Positions 1 to 8,342 are shown, counted from the stretch's first letter. The stretch: DNA of 64,000 bases from Lachnospiraceae bacterium NC2008 (GCA_000687675.1 JHWS01000003.1:124001-188000); one strand, 5' to 3'. Numbers and translations: made by a program. The notes: a model not told the origin generated them from the letters alone.

Positions 1-2
1 CA

Positions 3-44
3 GACGGAGCTCTTAAAGTATACTCAGATATGCTCAATATCTAA
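3..44 (+). CDS. 3' end of an upstream gene (partial)
   Basis: The last 13 codons of a gene that begins before the window read DGALKVYSDMLNI and stop with TAA at 42-44. This frame uses the window's favoured codons (CTT, GCT, GTA, GAT). A second frame from base 1 stays open to TAG at 49-51, so the frame is not certain. The terminator just downstream fits a gene ending here. Function cannot be judged. Confidence 0.4.
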   Translation, partial: DGALKVYSDMLNI

Positions 45-61
45 TTCGTAGTAAACTACAA

Positions 62-93
62 GGCTGTGGTGCTAAAGTGCCACAGCCTTTTTT
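62..93 (+). terminator. Rho-independent terminator of the upstream gene
   Basis: An 8-bp GC-rich stem (GGCTGTGG at 62-69 with CCACAGCC at 80-87) is followed by six T residues. It closes the gene ending at 44. Confidence 0.85.
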
Positions 94-102
94 ACTTTAT
101 AG

Positions 103-162
103 GAAAGTTCTTCGAACTTTCAGGCACATGCTGTATACGCCCAGTGTGGATGCGGCTCGCGC
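103..162. other. Intergenic two-hairpin segment
   Basis: A perfect 8-bp inverted repeat (GAAAGTTC, TTC, GAACTTTC; 103-121) is followed by a second imperfect structure at 124-153 (GCACA and CTG paired with CAG and TGTG) and then GCGC at 159-162. There is no T-run, so it is not a simple terminator. It loosely resembles the reverse orientation of the structured segments at 4959-5033 and 52145-52226, but the match is weak. Confidence 0.35.
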
Positions 163-177
163 TTTTAAATAACTTTG

Positions 178-186
178 TGCTATATT
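178..186 (+). promoter_or_regulatory. Extended -10 promoter for the dehydrogenase
   Basis: TG-C-TATATT is an extended -10 element 36 bases upstream of the ATG at 222. No clear -35 hexamer is seen at the expected distance. The predicted transcript would start near 193 and include the ribosome site at 206-212. Confidence 0.5.
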
Positions 187-221
187 ATAGTAGTAAGTAA
201 ATTAAAGAGGTGACCAGCTTT

Positions 222-1178
222 ATGAATATAGTTTTGCTTGAAAGAAGTACACTTGGAATGGATGTAAGTTTGGACTGCTTTGCAGACTTTGGTAATTTAA
301 CATCTTACGATACAACAAGACCAGACCAGATAGAGGAAAGAATAAAGGACGCTGATATCGTTATGATAAATAAGAGTCCTATGAATGAATCTACTCTTAA
401 GAATGCAAAGAACCTTAAATACATAGGCGAGTTTGCAACAGGCTACGACAATGTGGATATAGAGTATTGTAAATCAAGAGGAATAAGGGTAACCAATGTT
501 AGCGGCTATTCTACAGATGCTGTAGCTCAGCATACATTTGCTATGGCACTTTATGTTATGGAGCACCTTCGTCACTACGATGACTATGTAAAATCAGGAG
601 ATTATATTAAGTCTGATAACTTCTCTTATTTTGGAAAAACATTTAACGAGCTTGCTGGTAAGAGATGGGGCATTATGGGCCTAGGCAATATAGGACGTAA
701 GGTTGCAGGTATTGCAAAGGCATTTGGCTGTGAAGTAGTATACTACTCTTCAACAGGAAGCCATGAGGATAAAGAATATGAGAGAGTTTCCTTAGATGAG
801 CTTCTTGAGACATCAGATGTGCTTAGTATTCACTGTCCGTTAACAGAAAAGACAAGATACATAATTAATAAGGATACTCTGGCTAAGATGAAAAAGTCAG
901 CCATACTTATCAATGCCGGCAGAGGGCCAATAGTAAATAACAGTGATCTTTACGATGCTCTGGTTAACAATGTTATTGCAGGTGCAGGGCTTGATGTCCT
1001 CGATGGTGAGCCTATGAAGGCGGATAACCCGCTTAAGGATTTTAAGGATTCTGACAGACTTATTATTACACCTCATATGGCCTGGGCCAGCGTTGAGGCT
1101 AGAAATCGCTGTGTTCAATCAGCTTATGACAATGTTAAAGCCTTCCTAAATAAGGAAGAAAGAAATGTAATAGTATAA
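222..1178 (+). CDS. D-isomer-specific 2-hydroxyacid dehydrogenase
   Basis: An NAD(P)-dependent oxidoreductase that reduces a 2-keto acid to a D-2-hydroxyacid, cytosolic, 318 aa (usual length). The Rossmann motif GLGNIG lies near residue 152. Family catalytic residues are visible: Arg in NAGRG (about 233), Glu in LDGEP (about 262) and His in PHMAW (about 284). The frame is open from a GTG at 210, but that codon overlaps the ribosome site AGAGGTG (206-212), so ATG 222 is the better start. Similarity is greatest to glycerate dehydrogenase/hydroxypyruvate reductase types, but the substrate cannot be fixed from sequence. The phospholipid synthase follows 5 bp downstream, so the two are probably co-transcribed. 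Confidence 0.88.
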   Translation: MNIVLLERSTLGMDVSLDCFADFGNLTSYDTTRPDQIEERIKDADIVMINKSPMNESTLKNAKNLKYIGEFATGYDNVDIEYCKSRGIRVTNVSGYSTDAVAQHTFAMALYVMEHLRHYDDYVKSGDYIKSDNFSYFGKTFNELAGKRWGIMGLGNIGRKVAGIAKAFGCEVVYYSSTGSHEDKEYERVSLDELLETSDVLSIHCPLTEKTRYIINKDTLAKMKKSAILINAGRGPIVNNSDLYDALVNNVIAGAGLDVLDGEPMKADNPLKDFKDSDRLIITPHMAWASVEARNRCVQSAYDNVKAFLNKEERNVIV

Positions 1179-1183
1179 ACTTT

Positions 1184-2764
1184 ATGAAGAGCCCACTAGA
1201 ACACTACGACAGAAGAAAAACCAAATATCATGGTTTTGTAAGAGCATTTACAGTGCTCCTTACTTTTTTATTGCAAGTAGTGTTTATTGTAATTCTCACA
1301 GCGGCTCTTCAAAGACAATTTTTCCCTTTATATCTTGCTCTTGAATTATTCTCAATTATATCGGTTTACGGTCTTGTAGATGATGAAAGAAGAAGTAAGC
1401 AGTTCTGGATTATCGTCCTGCTTCTTATGCCGGGATTCGGCTTTATCCTTTATTATCTATGGGGCAGCAATCATACCAACTCCCGTCTCCAAAAGAAAAT
1501 GCGCATCGCTGAGGCAACTATGAAAGCCTACAGCAATGAAGGGGACAGGATTATTCAGGAGTTTTCACTTGTTCATCCCAATAAGGTTCAGATTTCGCGT
1601 TATCTAAAAAGAGAGGGTTTTCCTATATATAAGAATACTTCTATAAAGTATTACAGTATGGGTGCTGATATGGAAGAAGACTTTTATCAGGACCTAAGAT
1701 CAGCAAAGAAATTTATCTTTCTTGATTACTTTATTATTTATAAGGGCTATTGGTGGGATAGAATCTTATCAATACTTGAAGAAAAGGCTGAGCAGGGTGT
1801 TGAAGTTCGTATTCTAGTTGATGACTTTGGAAGCATCTTCCTTAACGTTGCAGAACTTAGAGAAAGGATCAATGCCAGATTATCCAGAAAGAATCTTAAG
1901 AAAGATAGTATTAAGATATGCAAGTTTGCTCCAGTAAATAAGCGAATTATAAACCTGGCATTTAACTACAGAGACCATCAGAAGATTACAGTTATAGATG
2001 GGAAGATAGCCTATACAGGTGGTGTTAATCTTGCAGATGAATATATAGGTAAAATTGAAAGATTTGGTGTCTGGAAAGATTCTGCCATAAGACTGCAGGG
2101 CGATGCTGTAGCAGCTATGACTGCAATATTCCTTGTAATGTGGCAGGTAGGAAATAATCAGGAAGAAGAAAATATAGAGGCTTATCTTGAGTGTAAAGAA
2201 AAAGACCATTTTGATGGATTTGTCCAGCCATTTGCCGGGGGACCTCACAGAAATCCTACCAATCCACCAGAAATTGTTTATAACTTCATGCTTAATAAGG
2301 CAAGAGATTATGTTTATATAACAACTCCTTATCTGGTTTTGGACCAGAAGCTTATTGATAATATTACCCAGGCTGCCAGAAGTGGTGTAGATGTTAGGGT
2401 AATAACTCCTCATATATATGATAAATGGTATGTTTATCAGGTTAATGTTGCCAACTATGGACCACTACTAAAAAGCGGCGTAAAGGTATACGAATATACT
2501 CCGGGATTTATGCATGCCAAGAACATAGTGGCAGATGATGAATGCGCAGTATGCGGTTCTATAAATATGGACTATAGAAGTCTCTTTATTCACTATGAGA
2601 ATGGGGTATTCTTCAGTGAAAGTCAGGCTGTTTTAGATATGAAGGAGGACTTCCTTGAGACCCTTAAGGACTGTCATGAGATTACATATGAAGAGTGGAG
2701 TCATAGGTCTGCCTTCCATAAGGCTGTTCAATGGGTTTGCAGACTAACCGCACCTCTATTATAA
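1184..2764 (+). CDS. cls: Cardiolipin synthase (phospholipase D family)
   Basis: A 526-aa membrane enzyme that joins two phosphatidylglycerol molecules into cardiolipin. The N-terminus has hydrophobic segments at about residues 20-45, 50-66 and 78-93, as in bacterial ClsA-type enzymes. Both PLD catalytic motifs are intact: HQKITVIDGK near residue 264 and HAKNIVADD near 443. Length and order of elements fit the family. No good ribosome site precedes ATG 1184, which lies 5 bp after the dehydrogenase stop, so translation may depend on coupling to it. Other PLD-family phosphatidyltransferases cannot be excluded, but the N-terminal membrane region makes cardiolipin synthase the best call. Confidence 0.9.
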   Translation: MKSPLEHYDRRKTKYHGFVRAFTVLLTFLLQVVFIVILTAALQRQFFPLYLALELFSIISVYGLVDDERRSKQFWIIVLLLMPGFGFILYYLWGSNHTNSRLQKKMRIAEATMKAYSNEGDRIIQEFSLVHPNKVQISRYLKREGFPIYKNTSIKYYSMGADMEEDFYQDLRSAKKFIFLDYFIIYKGYWWDRILSILEEKAEQGVEVRILVDDFGSIFLNVAELRERINARLSRKNLKKDSIKICKFAPVNKRIINLAFNYRDHQKITVIDGKIAYTGGVNLADEYIGKIERFGVWKDSAIRLQGDAVAAMTAIFLVMWQVGNNQEEENIEAYLECKEKDHFDGFVQPFAGGPHRNPTNPPEIVYNFMLNKARDYVYITTPYLVLDQKLIDNITQAARSGVDVRVITPHIYDKWYVYQVNVANYGPLLKSGVKVYEYTPGFMHAKNIVADDECAVCGSINMDYRSLFIHYENGVFFSESQAVLDMKEDFLETLKDCHEITYEEWSHRSAFHKAVQWVCRLTAPLL

Positions 2765-2824
2765 TATTAGTCAAACATTTTACTATGGAACGGGTTATAT
2801 ATTCTGTTCCGGAATGGAGAAACA

Positions 2825-4009
2825 ATGATATCACAAGAATTCTTATCAATGATTAGTACACCATCAGTAATTCGTGCTCTCTCAGTATATGCTACTGAAA
2901 GAGGTAAGGAGATAGGCTATGAGAATGTCTTCGACTACAGTCTTGGCAACCCTTCAGTGCCTGTTCCAAAGGAACTTACTGATGCAATGATAGAACTCCT
3001 TACAACTAAGGACAGCGCTTATATTCACGGATATAGCCCTAACCCAGGTAATCCAATTGCCAGAGAAGAGACAGCTAAGTCCCTTAATAAGAGATTTGGT
3101 ATGGACTATAAGATGGACCACATCTTTATGACAAGTGGTGCTGCAGGTGCCATTGCCCATGCTGTAAGATGTGTTACTTCACCAGGGGATGAGGTGCTGA
3201 CATTTGCACCATACTTCCCAGAGTATAACCCATATATTAATAAGACTGGTGCAGTGCTTAAGGTTGTTCCTGCAGATACAACATCTTTCCAGATTAACTT
3301 TGATAAGTTCCAGGAGATGCTTAATCCTAAGGTTCAGGCTGTTCTTATTAATACACCTAATAACCCATCAGGTATTGTATATTCAACAAAGACTATAGAG
3401 ACACTTGCTTCTATATTAAATGAGAAGCAGAAGGAATATGGACATGAGATATTCCTTATTTCTGATGAACCATATAGAGAGATTATCTTTGATGGAGTAG
3501 ACGCTCCATATGTTTCAAAGTTCTATGATAATACACTTTCTTGTTATTCATACTCTAAGAGCTTATCTATTCCAGGTGAGCGTCTTGGTTACGTTGCTGT
3601 AAATCCTAAGGCTAAGGATGCAGATAAGATTGTTGCTATGTGCTGCCAAATTTCCCGTGGTACAGGACATAACTGCCCAGCATCCCTTATTCAGCTTGCT
3701 GTCGCAAAATGCATGGGACTTACAAGCGACCTTTCAGTATACGAAAGAAATATGAATATTCTTTATAAAGAGCTTACGAGTCTTGGATTTGAAGTAGTTA
3801 AGCCAGGTGGAACATTCTACATCTTCCCTAAGGCACTTGAAGATGATGCTATAGCATTTAGCGAGAAGGCAAAGAAGCATGACCTTATCCTTGTTCCAAG
3901 TAATTCATTTGGAGTAGATGGATACTTCAGAATGGCTTATTGTATCGATACAGAGAAGGTTGAAAGATCTCTTGAAGCTTTAAGAAAGTTTGTTAAGGAA
4001 GAATATTAA
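2825..4009 (+). CDS. Class I/II PLP-dependent aminotransferase
   Basis: A 394-aa fold-type I aminotransferase. The PLP-binding lysine lies in SYSKSLSIPGERLGY (about residue 244), the conserved NTPNNPSG loop is near residue 180, and the substrate Arg region (GYFRMAYC) is near 365. GGAGA at 2816-2820 precedes the ATG. A weak inverted repeat (GGAAC / GTTCC, 2787-2811) sits in the 60-bp gap upstream. The family includes aspartate, alanine and aromatic aminotransferases; the substrate cannot be read here, and there is no biosynthetic neighbour to guide it. Confidence 0.85.
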   Translation: MISQEFLSMISTPSVIRALSVYATERGKEIGYENVFDYSLGNPSVPVPKELTDAMIELLTTKDSAYIHGYSPNPGNPIAREETAKSLNKRFGMDYKMDHIFMTSGAAGAIAHAVRCVTSPGDEVLTFAPYFPEYNPYINKTGAVLKVVPADTTSFQINFDKFQEMLNPKVQAVLINTPNNPSGIVYSTKTIETLASILNEKQKEYGHEIFLISDEPYREIIFDGVDAPYVSKFYDNTLSCYSYSKSLSIPGERLGYVAVNPKAKDADKIVAMCCQISRGTGHNCPASLIQLAVAKCMGLTSDLSVYERNMNILYKELTSLGFEVVKPGGTFYIFPKALEDDAIAFSEKAKKHDLILVPSNSFGVDGYFRMAYCIDTEKVERSLEALRKFVKEEY

Positions 4010-4026
4010 TGCCATAGGGCATATGA

Positions 4027-4043
4027 CCTGCCTAGCAGGGTTT
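4027..4043 (+). terminator. Weak terminator after the aminotransferase
   Basis: CCTGC-CTA-GCAGG followed by GTTTT. The five-bp stem is short, and a second small hairpin (ATGCC/GGCAT) precedes it, so partial read-through to the patatin gene is likely. Confidence 0.4.
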
Positions 4044-4062
4044 TAAACTAGAGGATAATACT

Positions 4063-4920
4063 ATGGAAAAGATTATAAAAGCGGGATTGATACTTGAAGG
4101 CGGCGGTATGAGAGGCCTATATACAGAGGGAATATTAGACTTCTTTATGGAGAAAGGGCTTAAATTTGACCATGTGTATGGTGTAAGCGCCGGGGCTATT
4201 CACCTTACAAGCTATATGTCAGGTCAGATGGGCCGTGAATACAGAATATCAACTAACTACCTAAAAGATAAGAAATACATGAGCTATGCTAATGTATTTA
4301 AAGGTGGTGACCTGTTTGATGCAGAATTTTGTTATCACACCATTCCGGATGAGCTTGATCCGTTTGATTACGAAGCATTTACCAGGTATCCGGGTGTAGG
4401 CTATGCAGTAGCAACAGATTTAGAGACGGGAAGGCCAGCCTACTTTAAGATTAGGGACGTTAGAAAGGATATTAAGGCTATTCAGGCCTCAGCGTCACTT
4501 CCTCTGGTATCAAATAACGTAATTATTAATGGAAAGCCTTATCTTGATGGAGGTATGGCAGATTCTATTCCTATAAGGCGTTCTATTCATGATGGAAACA
4601 AGAAGCACGTTGTTATCCTTACAAGACCATATGGTTATGAGAAGAAGCCAACATCAAACCTTGGACTTATAGCTATGAAGTATAAGAAGTATCCTGGGCT
4701 TGTTAAGGCTATGAAGTATAGGCATATAAGATACAACAATACTTTAAACTTCATCTATGAGCAGGAAAATAAGGACAATGTCTTCGTATTCAGACCAGAT
4801 CCTTTAGTTAAAATAGAGCGAATAGAGAAGGATGTTAAAAAACTTCGAGTATTATACCTGCAGGGATATCATGATGCAGCTATAAATTATGAATTAATGA
4901 TGGAATATCTTAATAAGTAG
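4063..4920 (+). CDS. Patatin-like phospholipase
   Basis: A 285-aa patatin-family lipid acyl hydrolase of the bacterial YjjU/RssA-like type. The oxyanion loop GGGMRG is near residue 12, the nucleophile elbow GVSAGA (Ser about 42) follows, and the second dyad residue is the Asp in DGGMAD (about 163). No signal peptide is seen, so it probably acts in the cytosol or on the inner membrane face. AGAGGA precedes the ATG. It may turn over membrane lipid, which would suit the cardiolipin synthase two genes upstream, but that link is inference. A terminator follows immediately. Confidence 0.87.
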   Translation: MEKIIKAGLILEGGGMRGLYTEGILDFFMEKGLKFDHVYGVSAGAIHLTSYMSGQMGREYRISTNYLKDKKYMSYANVFKGGDLFDAEFCYHTIPDELDPFDYEAFTRYPGVGYAVATDLETGRPAYFKIRDVRKDIKAIQASASLPLVSNNVIINGKPYLDGGMADSIPIRRSIHDGNKKHVVILTRPYGYEKKPTSNLGLIAMKYKKYPGLVKAMKYRHIRYNNTLNFIYEQENKDNVFVFRPDPLVKIERIEKDVKKLRVLYLQGYHDAAINYELMMEYLNK

Positions 4921-4926
4921 AGGATG

Positions 4927-4954
4927 AGGACCGGTTTTATGACAGGTCCTTTTA
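4927..4954 (+). terminator. Rho-independent terminator of the patatin gene
   Basis: AGGACC (4927-4932) pairs with GGTCCT (4945-4950), followed by TTTATT. Confidence 0.65.
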
Positions 4955-4958
4955 TTAT

Positions 4959-5033
4959 GCGCAAAGGCGTGCAATGTGTTTTCCAGCTATGCCGGACACG
5001 CCCCGCGCAGGCAGCAGGAGGTGTACTCCTGCT
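4959..5033. other. Structured intergenic element, two hairpins (copy 1)
   Basis: GCGC and GGCGTG (4959-4971) pair with CACGCC and GCGC (4997-5008). Between them are a 10-nt 5' bulge and an apical hairpin (TCCAGC / GCCGGA). Four bases later comes a perfect 8-bp hairpin (AGCAGGAG / CTCCTGCT, 5013-5033). It is much richer in GC than its surroundings. The same order, with different but still complementary stem sequences, occurs at 52145-52226. No T-run follows. Function is unknown; a structured RNA or a REP-like DNA repeat are both possible. Confidence 0.5.
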
Positions 5034-5148
5034 GGATTGTCTATACCCTGAAAACCTTGAATTTCCTTGACTTTTAGTATTCGTTATTATAATATGTAAA
5101 AGAATGGGTTAACTATACCCTATGGACGGTATTGAAGGGAGAAAGATG

Positions 5149-6123
5149 ATGGCAACTACTGAGAAGAGTAAAGTAGGCATCAAGGATCTTGCAAAAGAGT
5201 TCTTTGCTACACCTGCTGAAGAAGTGCCAGAGGTTAAGAAGCCAGCTTCAAAGAAGGCTTCTAGAACAAAGAGGATACTTGATAACGATCCAGTGGATAA
5301 TCCAGCTGGAGAAGACATCTTTAAAGCGATTAAAGATGCGGAAACAGAACTTAAAAAAGAAGCTAAGGCTAAGAAACAGGCTAAGCCTGTATCAGCAAAG
5401 GAATTAGCTATGAAGGCTAGAGCCTCTGCAAAGGAATTAGCTAAAAAAGCAAAAGAAACTTTATCAGAAGTTAAGGCTGAAGTTGAGACAAAGAAAGCGG
5501 CAAAGGCAGCTAGTAAGAAAGCTGAATCAGATAAAAAGGCTGAGACAGTTGCAAAGGCTCCAGCAAAGAAAGCTGAACCAGTAAAGGCAGCTAAGCCAGC
5601 AGCAAAGGCTCCAGCAAAGAAGGCAGAGCCAGTAAAGGCAGCTAAGCCAGCAGCAAAGGCTCCAGCAAAGAAGGCAGAGCCAGCAAAAGCAGCTAAGCCA
5701 GTAGCAAAAGCTCCAGCAAAGAAGGCAGAGCCAGCTAAGGCAGCTAAGCCAGCAGCAAAGGCTCCAGCAAAGAAGGCAGAGCCAGTAAAGGCAGCTAAGC
5801 CAGCAGCAAAGGCTCCAGCAAAGAAGGCAGAGCCAGCTAAGGTAGCTAAGCCAGCGGCAAAGGCTCCAGCTAAGAAGGCAGAGCCAGCAACAAAGGCACC
5901 TGCTAAGACTTCTGCAACAGATATAAAGAAGAAAGTAGTTCTTGAATATCAGAACGTTAAAGTAGAAGAATCAGTTATTATTTCCAAGGTTGAAAAGATT
6001 TGGACTAAGGAATTAAAGAATAAGGCTGATGATCTTAAGAGCCTTGAGATATATCTCAAGCCTGAAGATAAGAAAGCATACTACGTATTTAATAAGAAGA
6101 TTAACGGTAGTATCGATTTATAA
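5149..6123 (+). CDS. Lys/Ala/Pro-repeat protein with DUF6465-like C-terminus
   Basis: A 324-aa, highly basic, low-complexity protein. Residues 1-30 are a mixed head, about 30-135 are Lys/Ala/Glu-rich and probably helical, about 135-250 are tandem 17-aa repeats containing APAKKAEP (histone H1-like), and the last 70 residues form a compact domain ending KINGSIDL that I recognise as DUF6465-like, a Lachnospiraceae family of unknown function. The frame is open from ATG 5122, but GGGAG (5137-5141) is spaced best for ATG 5149. There is no signal peptide. The repeats suggest binding to a polyanion such as DNA, RNA or polyphosphate; this is inference from composition. A second protein with a similar tail lies at 44255-44863. 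Confidence 0.75.
   Translation: MATTEKSKVGIKDLAKEFFATPAEEVPEVKKPASKKASRTKRILDNDPVDNPAGEDIFKAIKDAETELKKEAKAKKQAKPVSAKELAMKARASAKELAKKAKETLSEVKAEVETKKAAKAASKKAESDKKAETVAKAPAKKAEPVKAAKPAAKAPAKKAEPVKAAKPAAKAPAKKAEPAKAAKPVAKAPAKKAEPAKAAKPAAKAPAKKAEPVKAAKPAAKAPAKKAEPAKVAKPAAKAPAKKAEPATKAPAKTSATDIKKKVVLEYQNVKVEESVIISKVEKIWTKELKNKADDLKSLEIYLKPEDKKAYYVFNKKINGSIDL
5551..5890 (+). repeat. 51-bp coding tandem repeats (17-aa units)
   Basis: About six and a half copies of a 51-bp unit encode KAAKPAAKAPAKKAEPV with single substitutions (V/A at two positions). The nucleotide repeats are nearly identical, so copy number may vary between strains by slippage or recombination. Confidence 0.85.
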
Positions 6124-6201
6124 GTTTTTTATTGATGTCAGTGTGGAAGACATCATAAAAATATAAACATCAACACATAAAAGATTAAAAGGAGAAAAAG
6201 T

Positions 6202-6840
6202 ATGTTTTGTAGTAATTGTGGAAAACAGATTCCAGACGGATCTGCATTTTGCCCAGAGTGTGGGGCAACACTTGGAGGAGCACAGGCAGCACCACAGGGA
6301 GCAGCTATGCAGAACTTCCAGCAGGGATTCAATAACTTCCAGAATGCAGTAAAGGGCGCTGACTACAGCGATGCATTCAACATGAACAGAACAGGTAACA
6401 AGATGAACTATGTAGGTTTTGGAGCAGCACTCCTTATGCTTATCTTCCTCTTCTTACCAGTAATACATCTTTCTGTTATGGGAATAATGAGTTTCAATTT
6501 CAACTTATTCCAGTTAGGAGCTTTTCCTATTATAACAGCAATTGTTCTTATACTTGTAGTTTGCGCAACAGCATTCTTCTCATTTATTAAGATGGATACA
6601 CCTATTCTTATAGCTGGAATTGTTGCTGTGGCATTTATGTTCATTGTTTCAATAGTATTTATTTGTAAAGGTTATTCTATGAAGATTTCTTTTATGGGTG
6701 AATCTGAAGTACTTACTGCAAAAGAAGTTAGTGATGGAGGAAAATTAAGCATAACATTTAGTTTCATCATGCTTTGGATTTCTTCACTTGCAACAGCATT
6801 TGCAGGTATTTGCAGAAAGTTTATCCCAGCTCTTAGATAG
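6202..6840 (+). CDS. Zinc-ribbon membrane protein, unknown function
   Basis: A 212-aa protein that starts with a zinc ribbon (CSNCG at residues 3-7 and CPECG at 17-21), then a Gly/Gln/Ala-rich linker, then four hydrophobic segments (about residues 73-95, 107-128, 134-155 and 185-205) that should span the membrane. AAGGAG precedes ATG 6202. Such N-terminal zinc_ribbon_2 proteins are common in gut Firmicutes, with no general function established. A small hairpin (TGATGTC / GACATCA, 6133-6155) lies in the 78-bp gap from the upstream gene. It ends at a strong terminator. Confidence 0.7.
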   Translation: MFCSNCGKQIPDGSAFCPECGATLGGAQAAPQGAAMQNFQQGFNNFQNAVKGADYSDAFNMNRTGNKMNYVGFGAALLMLIFLFLPVIHLSVMGIMSFNFNLFQLGAFPIITAIVLILVVCATAFFSFIKMDTPILIAGIVAVAFMFIVSIVFICKGYSMKISFMGESEVLTAKEVSDGGKLSITFSFIMLWISSLATAFAGICRKFIPALR

Positions 6841-6865
6841 TCATAATTTAGAAAATATCTATATT

Positions 6866-6900
6866 AAAGGTATATAGCCATCAAGCTATATACCTTTTTT
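6866..6900 (+). terminator. Rho-independent terminator
   Basis: A 13-bp stem (6866-6878 with 6885-6897, AAAGGTATATAGC and its complement) with a 6-nt loop and a T-run through 6900. It closes the zinc-ribbon gene. Confidence 0.9.
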
Positions 6901-6910
6901 ATTTGCTTTA

Positions 6911-7136
6911 GCAGAAGGGGGATAGGTCTTGCTGCATATGAACGCATTAGGACAAGCCGTAATAAAACCAGCGTACCTTTCGTAAGAAAATGTTAATTCC
7001 ACGCTTTATAAACTATACCCACTGTGGTCGTTTAATGAATCACCTAGCGTGGAATACATTTTCTAGAAAGGTATAGCGTGGTTTTATCGGCGAAGTACTA
7101 CAGCGTTCATATGTAGTAAGCCTATCTCACCTTCTC
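6911..7136. repeat. 226-bp imperfect inverted repeat (MITE-like or long-hairpin element)
   Basis: The 410-bp gene-free stretch 6841-7250 is mostly this element. A left arm (about 6911-7004) and a right arm (about 7047-7136) are reverse complements over about 90 nt, with scattered mismatches and 1-nt indels. Perfectly shared blocks include GATAGG, CATATGAACGC, ATAAAACCA, TACCTTTC, AGAAAATG and ATTCCACGC. About 42 nt separate the arms. It has no coding potential. The shape fits an ageing miniature inverted-repeat element or a large hairpin RNA. Possible TTA/TAA flanks are too short to prove a target duplication. Confidence 0.75.
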
Positions 7137-7158
7137 ATAACAAAAACCTACAAACATA

Positions 7159-7187
7159 TTGACAACAAAAATCCAAGGTGCTAAATT
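7159..7187 (+). promoter_or_regulatory. Heat-shock operon promoter
   Basis: TTGACA (7159-7164), a 17-bp spacer and TAAATT (7182-7187) form a vegetative-type promoter 15 bp before the CIRCE operator, so transcription starts at or just before the operator. Confidence 0.75.
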
Positions 7188-7201
7188 ATGTTTTAGAGAT
7201 A

Positions 7202-7228
7202 TTAGCACTCCAATTAGATGAGTGCTAA
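7202..7228. promoter_or_regulatory. CIRCE operator (HrcA binding site)
   Basis: TTAGCACTC (7202-7210), nine bases, then GAGTGCTAA (7220-7228): a perfect match to the known CIRCE consensus. HrcA encoded just downstream is known to bind it and repress the operon until heat shock. Confidence 0.97.
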
Positions 7229-7250
7229 CAAAAAAGAAAGGTAGTGGCCC

Positions 7251-8342
7251 GTGAAAAAAAGCGTAGACAACAATCAGCTTGATGAACGTAAGAAAAAAAT
7301 ATTGTGTGCCATTATCAGAAACTATCTTGATAGCGGCGAACCAGTAGGAAGTCGTACTATTTCAAAGTACACTGACCTAAACCTCTCATCAGCTACTATA
7401 CGTAATGAGATGTCTGACCTTGAGGAGATGGGACTTATCATCCAGCCTCATACTTCTGCAGGACGTATTCCTACAGATAAGGCATATAGATTATATGTAG
7501 ATGATTTGATGGTTGAGAAGGATAAGGAAATACAGGAACTTAAGGGACTTCTTCTTGAGACTGAAGGTAAGATGGATACCATGCTTAAGAATGTTGCCAA
7601 GGTTCTTGCTACTAATACAAACTACGCCACAGTAGTTTCTTCTCCACAGGTAAGAGGAAGCAAGTTAAAATTTATCCAGCTTTCAAGAATAGATGAAACA
7701 CAGATACTTGCAGTTATTGTCAGCGAAGGCAATGTTATTAAGAACAACATGATTCGTATATCAGAGCCTATCGATGAAGAGACAATACTTAAGCTTAATA
7801 TATTACTTAATACCCATCTTAATGGTTTGTCACTTGAGCAGATATCTCTTGGCATGATAGCAAACCTTAAGCAGCAGGCAGGTATCCACAGCGATATAGT
7901 TGGAGAGGTTCTTGATTCTCTTGCAGATGCATTTAAGGATGATGAAGATCTTCAGATATATACAAGTGGTGCAACAAACATACTAAAATATCCTGAACTT
8001 ACAGATGCAGGTAAAGCTAGTGAACTTATAAGTACATTTGAAGAAAAGGAAATGTTCACAAAGCTTGTTAATGATAGCCTGGAGAACGAAACAGAGAACG
8101 GTATTCAGGTTTATATCGGTGAAGAGTCCAATGTATCAGCTATGAAGGATTGTAGTGTTGTTACAACAACTTATGATCTTGGAGATGGCATGAAGGGAAG
8201 CATAGCAATTATCGGTCCAAAGAGAATGGATTATGAAAAGGTTGTTGCTTCACTTAAGACTATGATGACGGAGCTTGATAAGGCCTACAAAAAAGGTCCA
8301 AAAGCTATTCCTGATAAAAAGAGTAATAAGAAAGGAAGTTAG
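7251..8342 (+). CDS. hrcA: Heat-inducible transcription repressor HrcA
   Basis: A 363-aa repressor that binds CIRCE and is kept active by GroEL in the known model. The N-terminal winged helix (SGEPVGSRTISK and the helix ending LSSATIRNEM, about residues 28-60) is intact, followed by QPHTSAGRIPTDKAYRLY and the GAF-like body. It starts at GTG 7251, with AAGAAAGG 9 nt upstream. It is the first gene of the hrcA-grpE-dnaK-dnaJ operon; grpE starts 6 bp after its stop. The CIRCE site in its own leader implies autoregulation. Confidence 0.97.
   Translation: MKKSVDNNQLDERKKKILCAIIRNYLDSGEPVGSRTISKYTDLNLSSATIRNEMSDLEEMGLIIQPHTSAGRIPTDKAYRLYVDDLMVEKDKEIQELKGLLLETEGKMDTMLKNVAKVLATNTNYATVVSSPQVRGSKLKFIQLSRIDETQILAVIVSEGNVIKNNMIRISEPIDEETILKLNILLNTHLNGLSLEQISLGMIANLKQQAGIHSDIVGEVLDSLADAFKDDEDLQIYTSGATNILKYPELTDAGKASELISTFEEKEMFTKLVNDSLENETENGIQVYIGEESNVSAMKDCSVVTTTYDLGDGMKGSIAIIGPKRMDYEKVVASLKTMMTELDKAYKKGPKAIPDKKSNKKGS

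Noticed and set aside
5551-5890. CRISPR-like repetitive block
   Set aside because: The repeats are contiguous, coding and without spacers; no CRISPR array was seen anywhere in the window.
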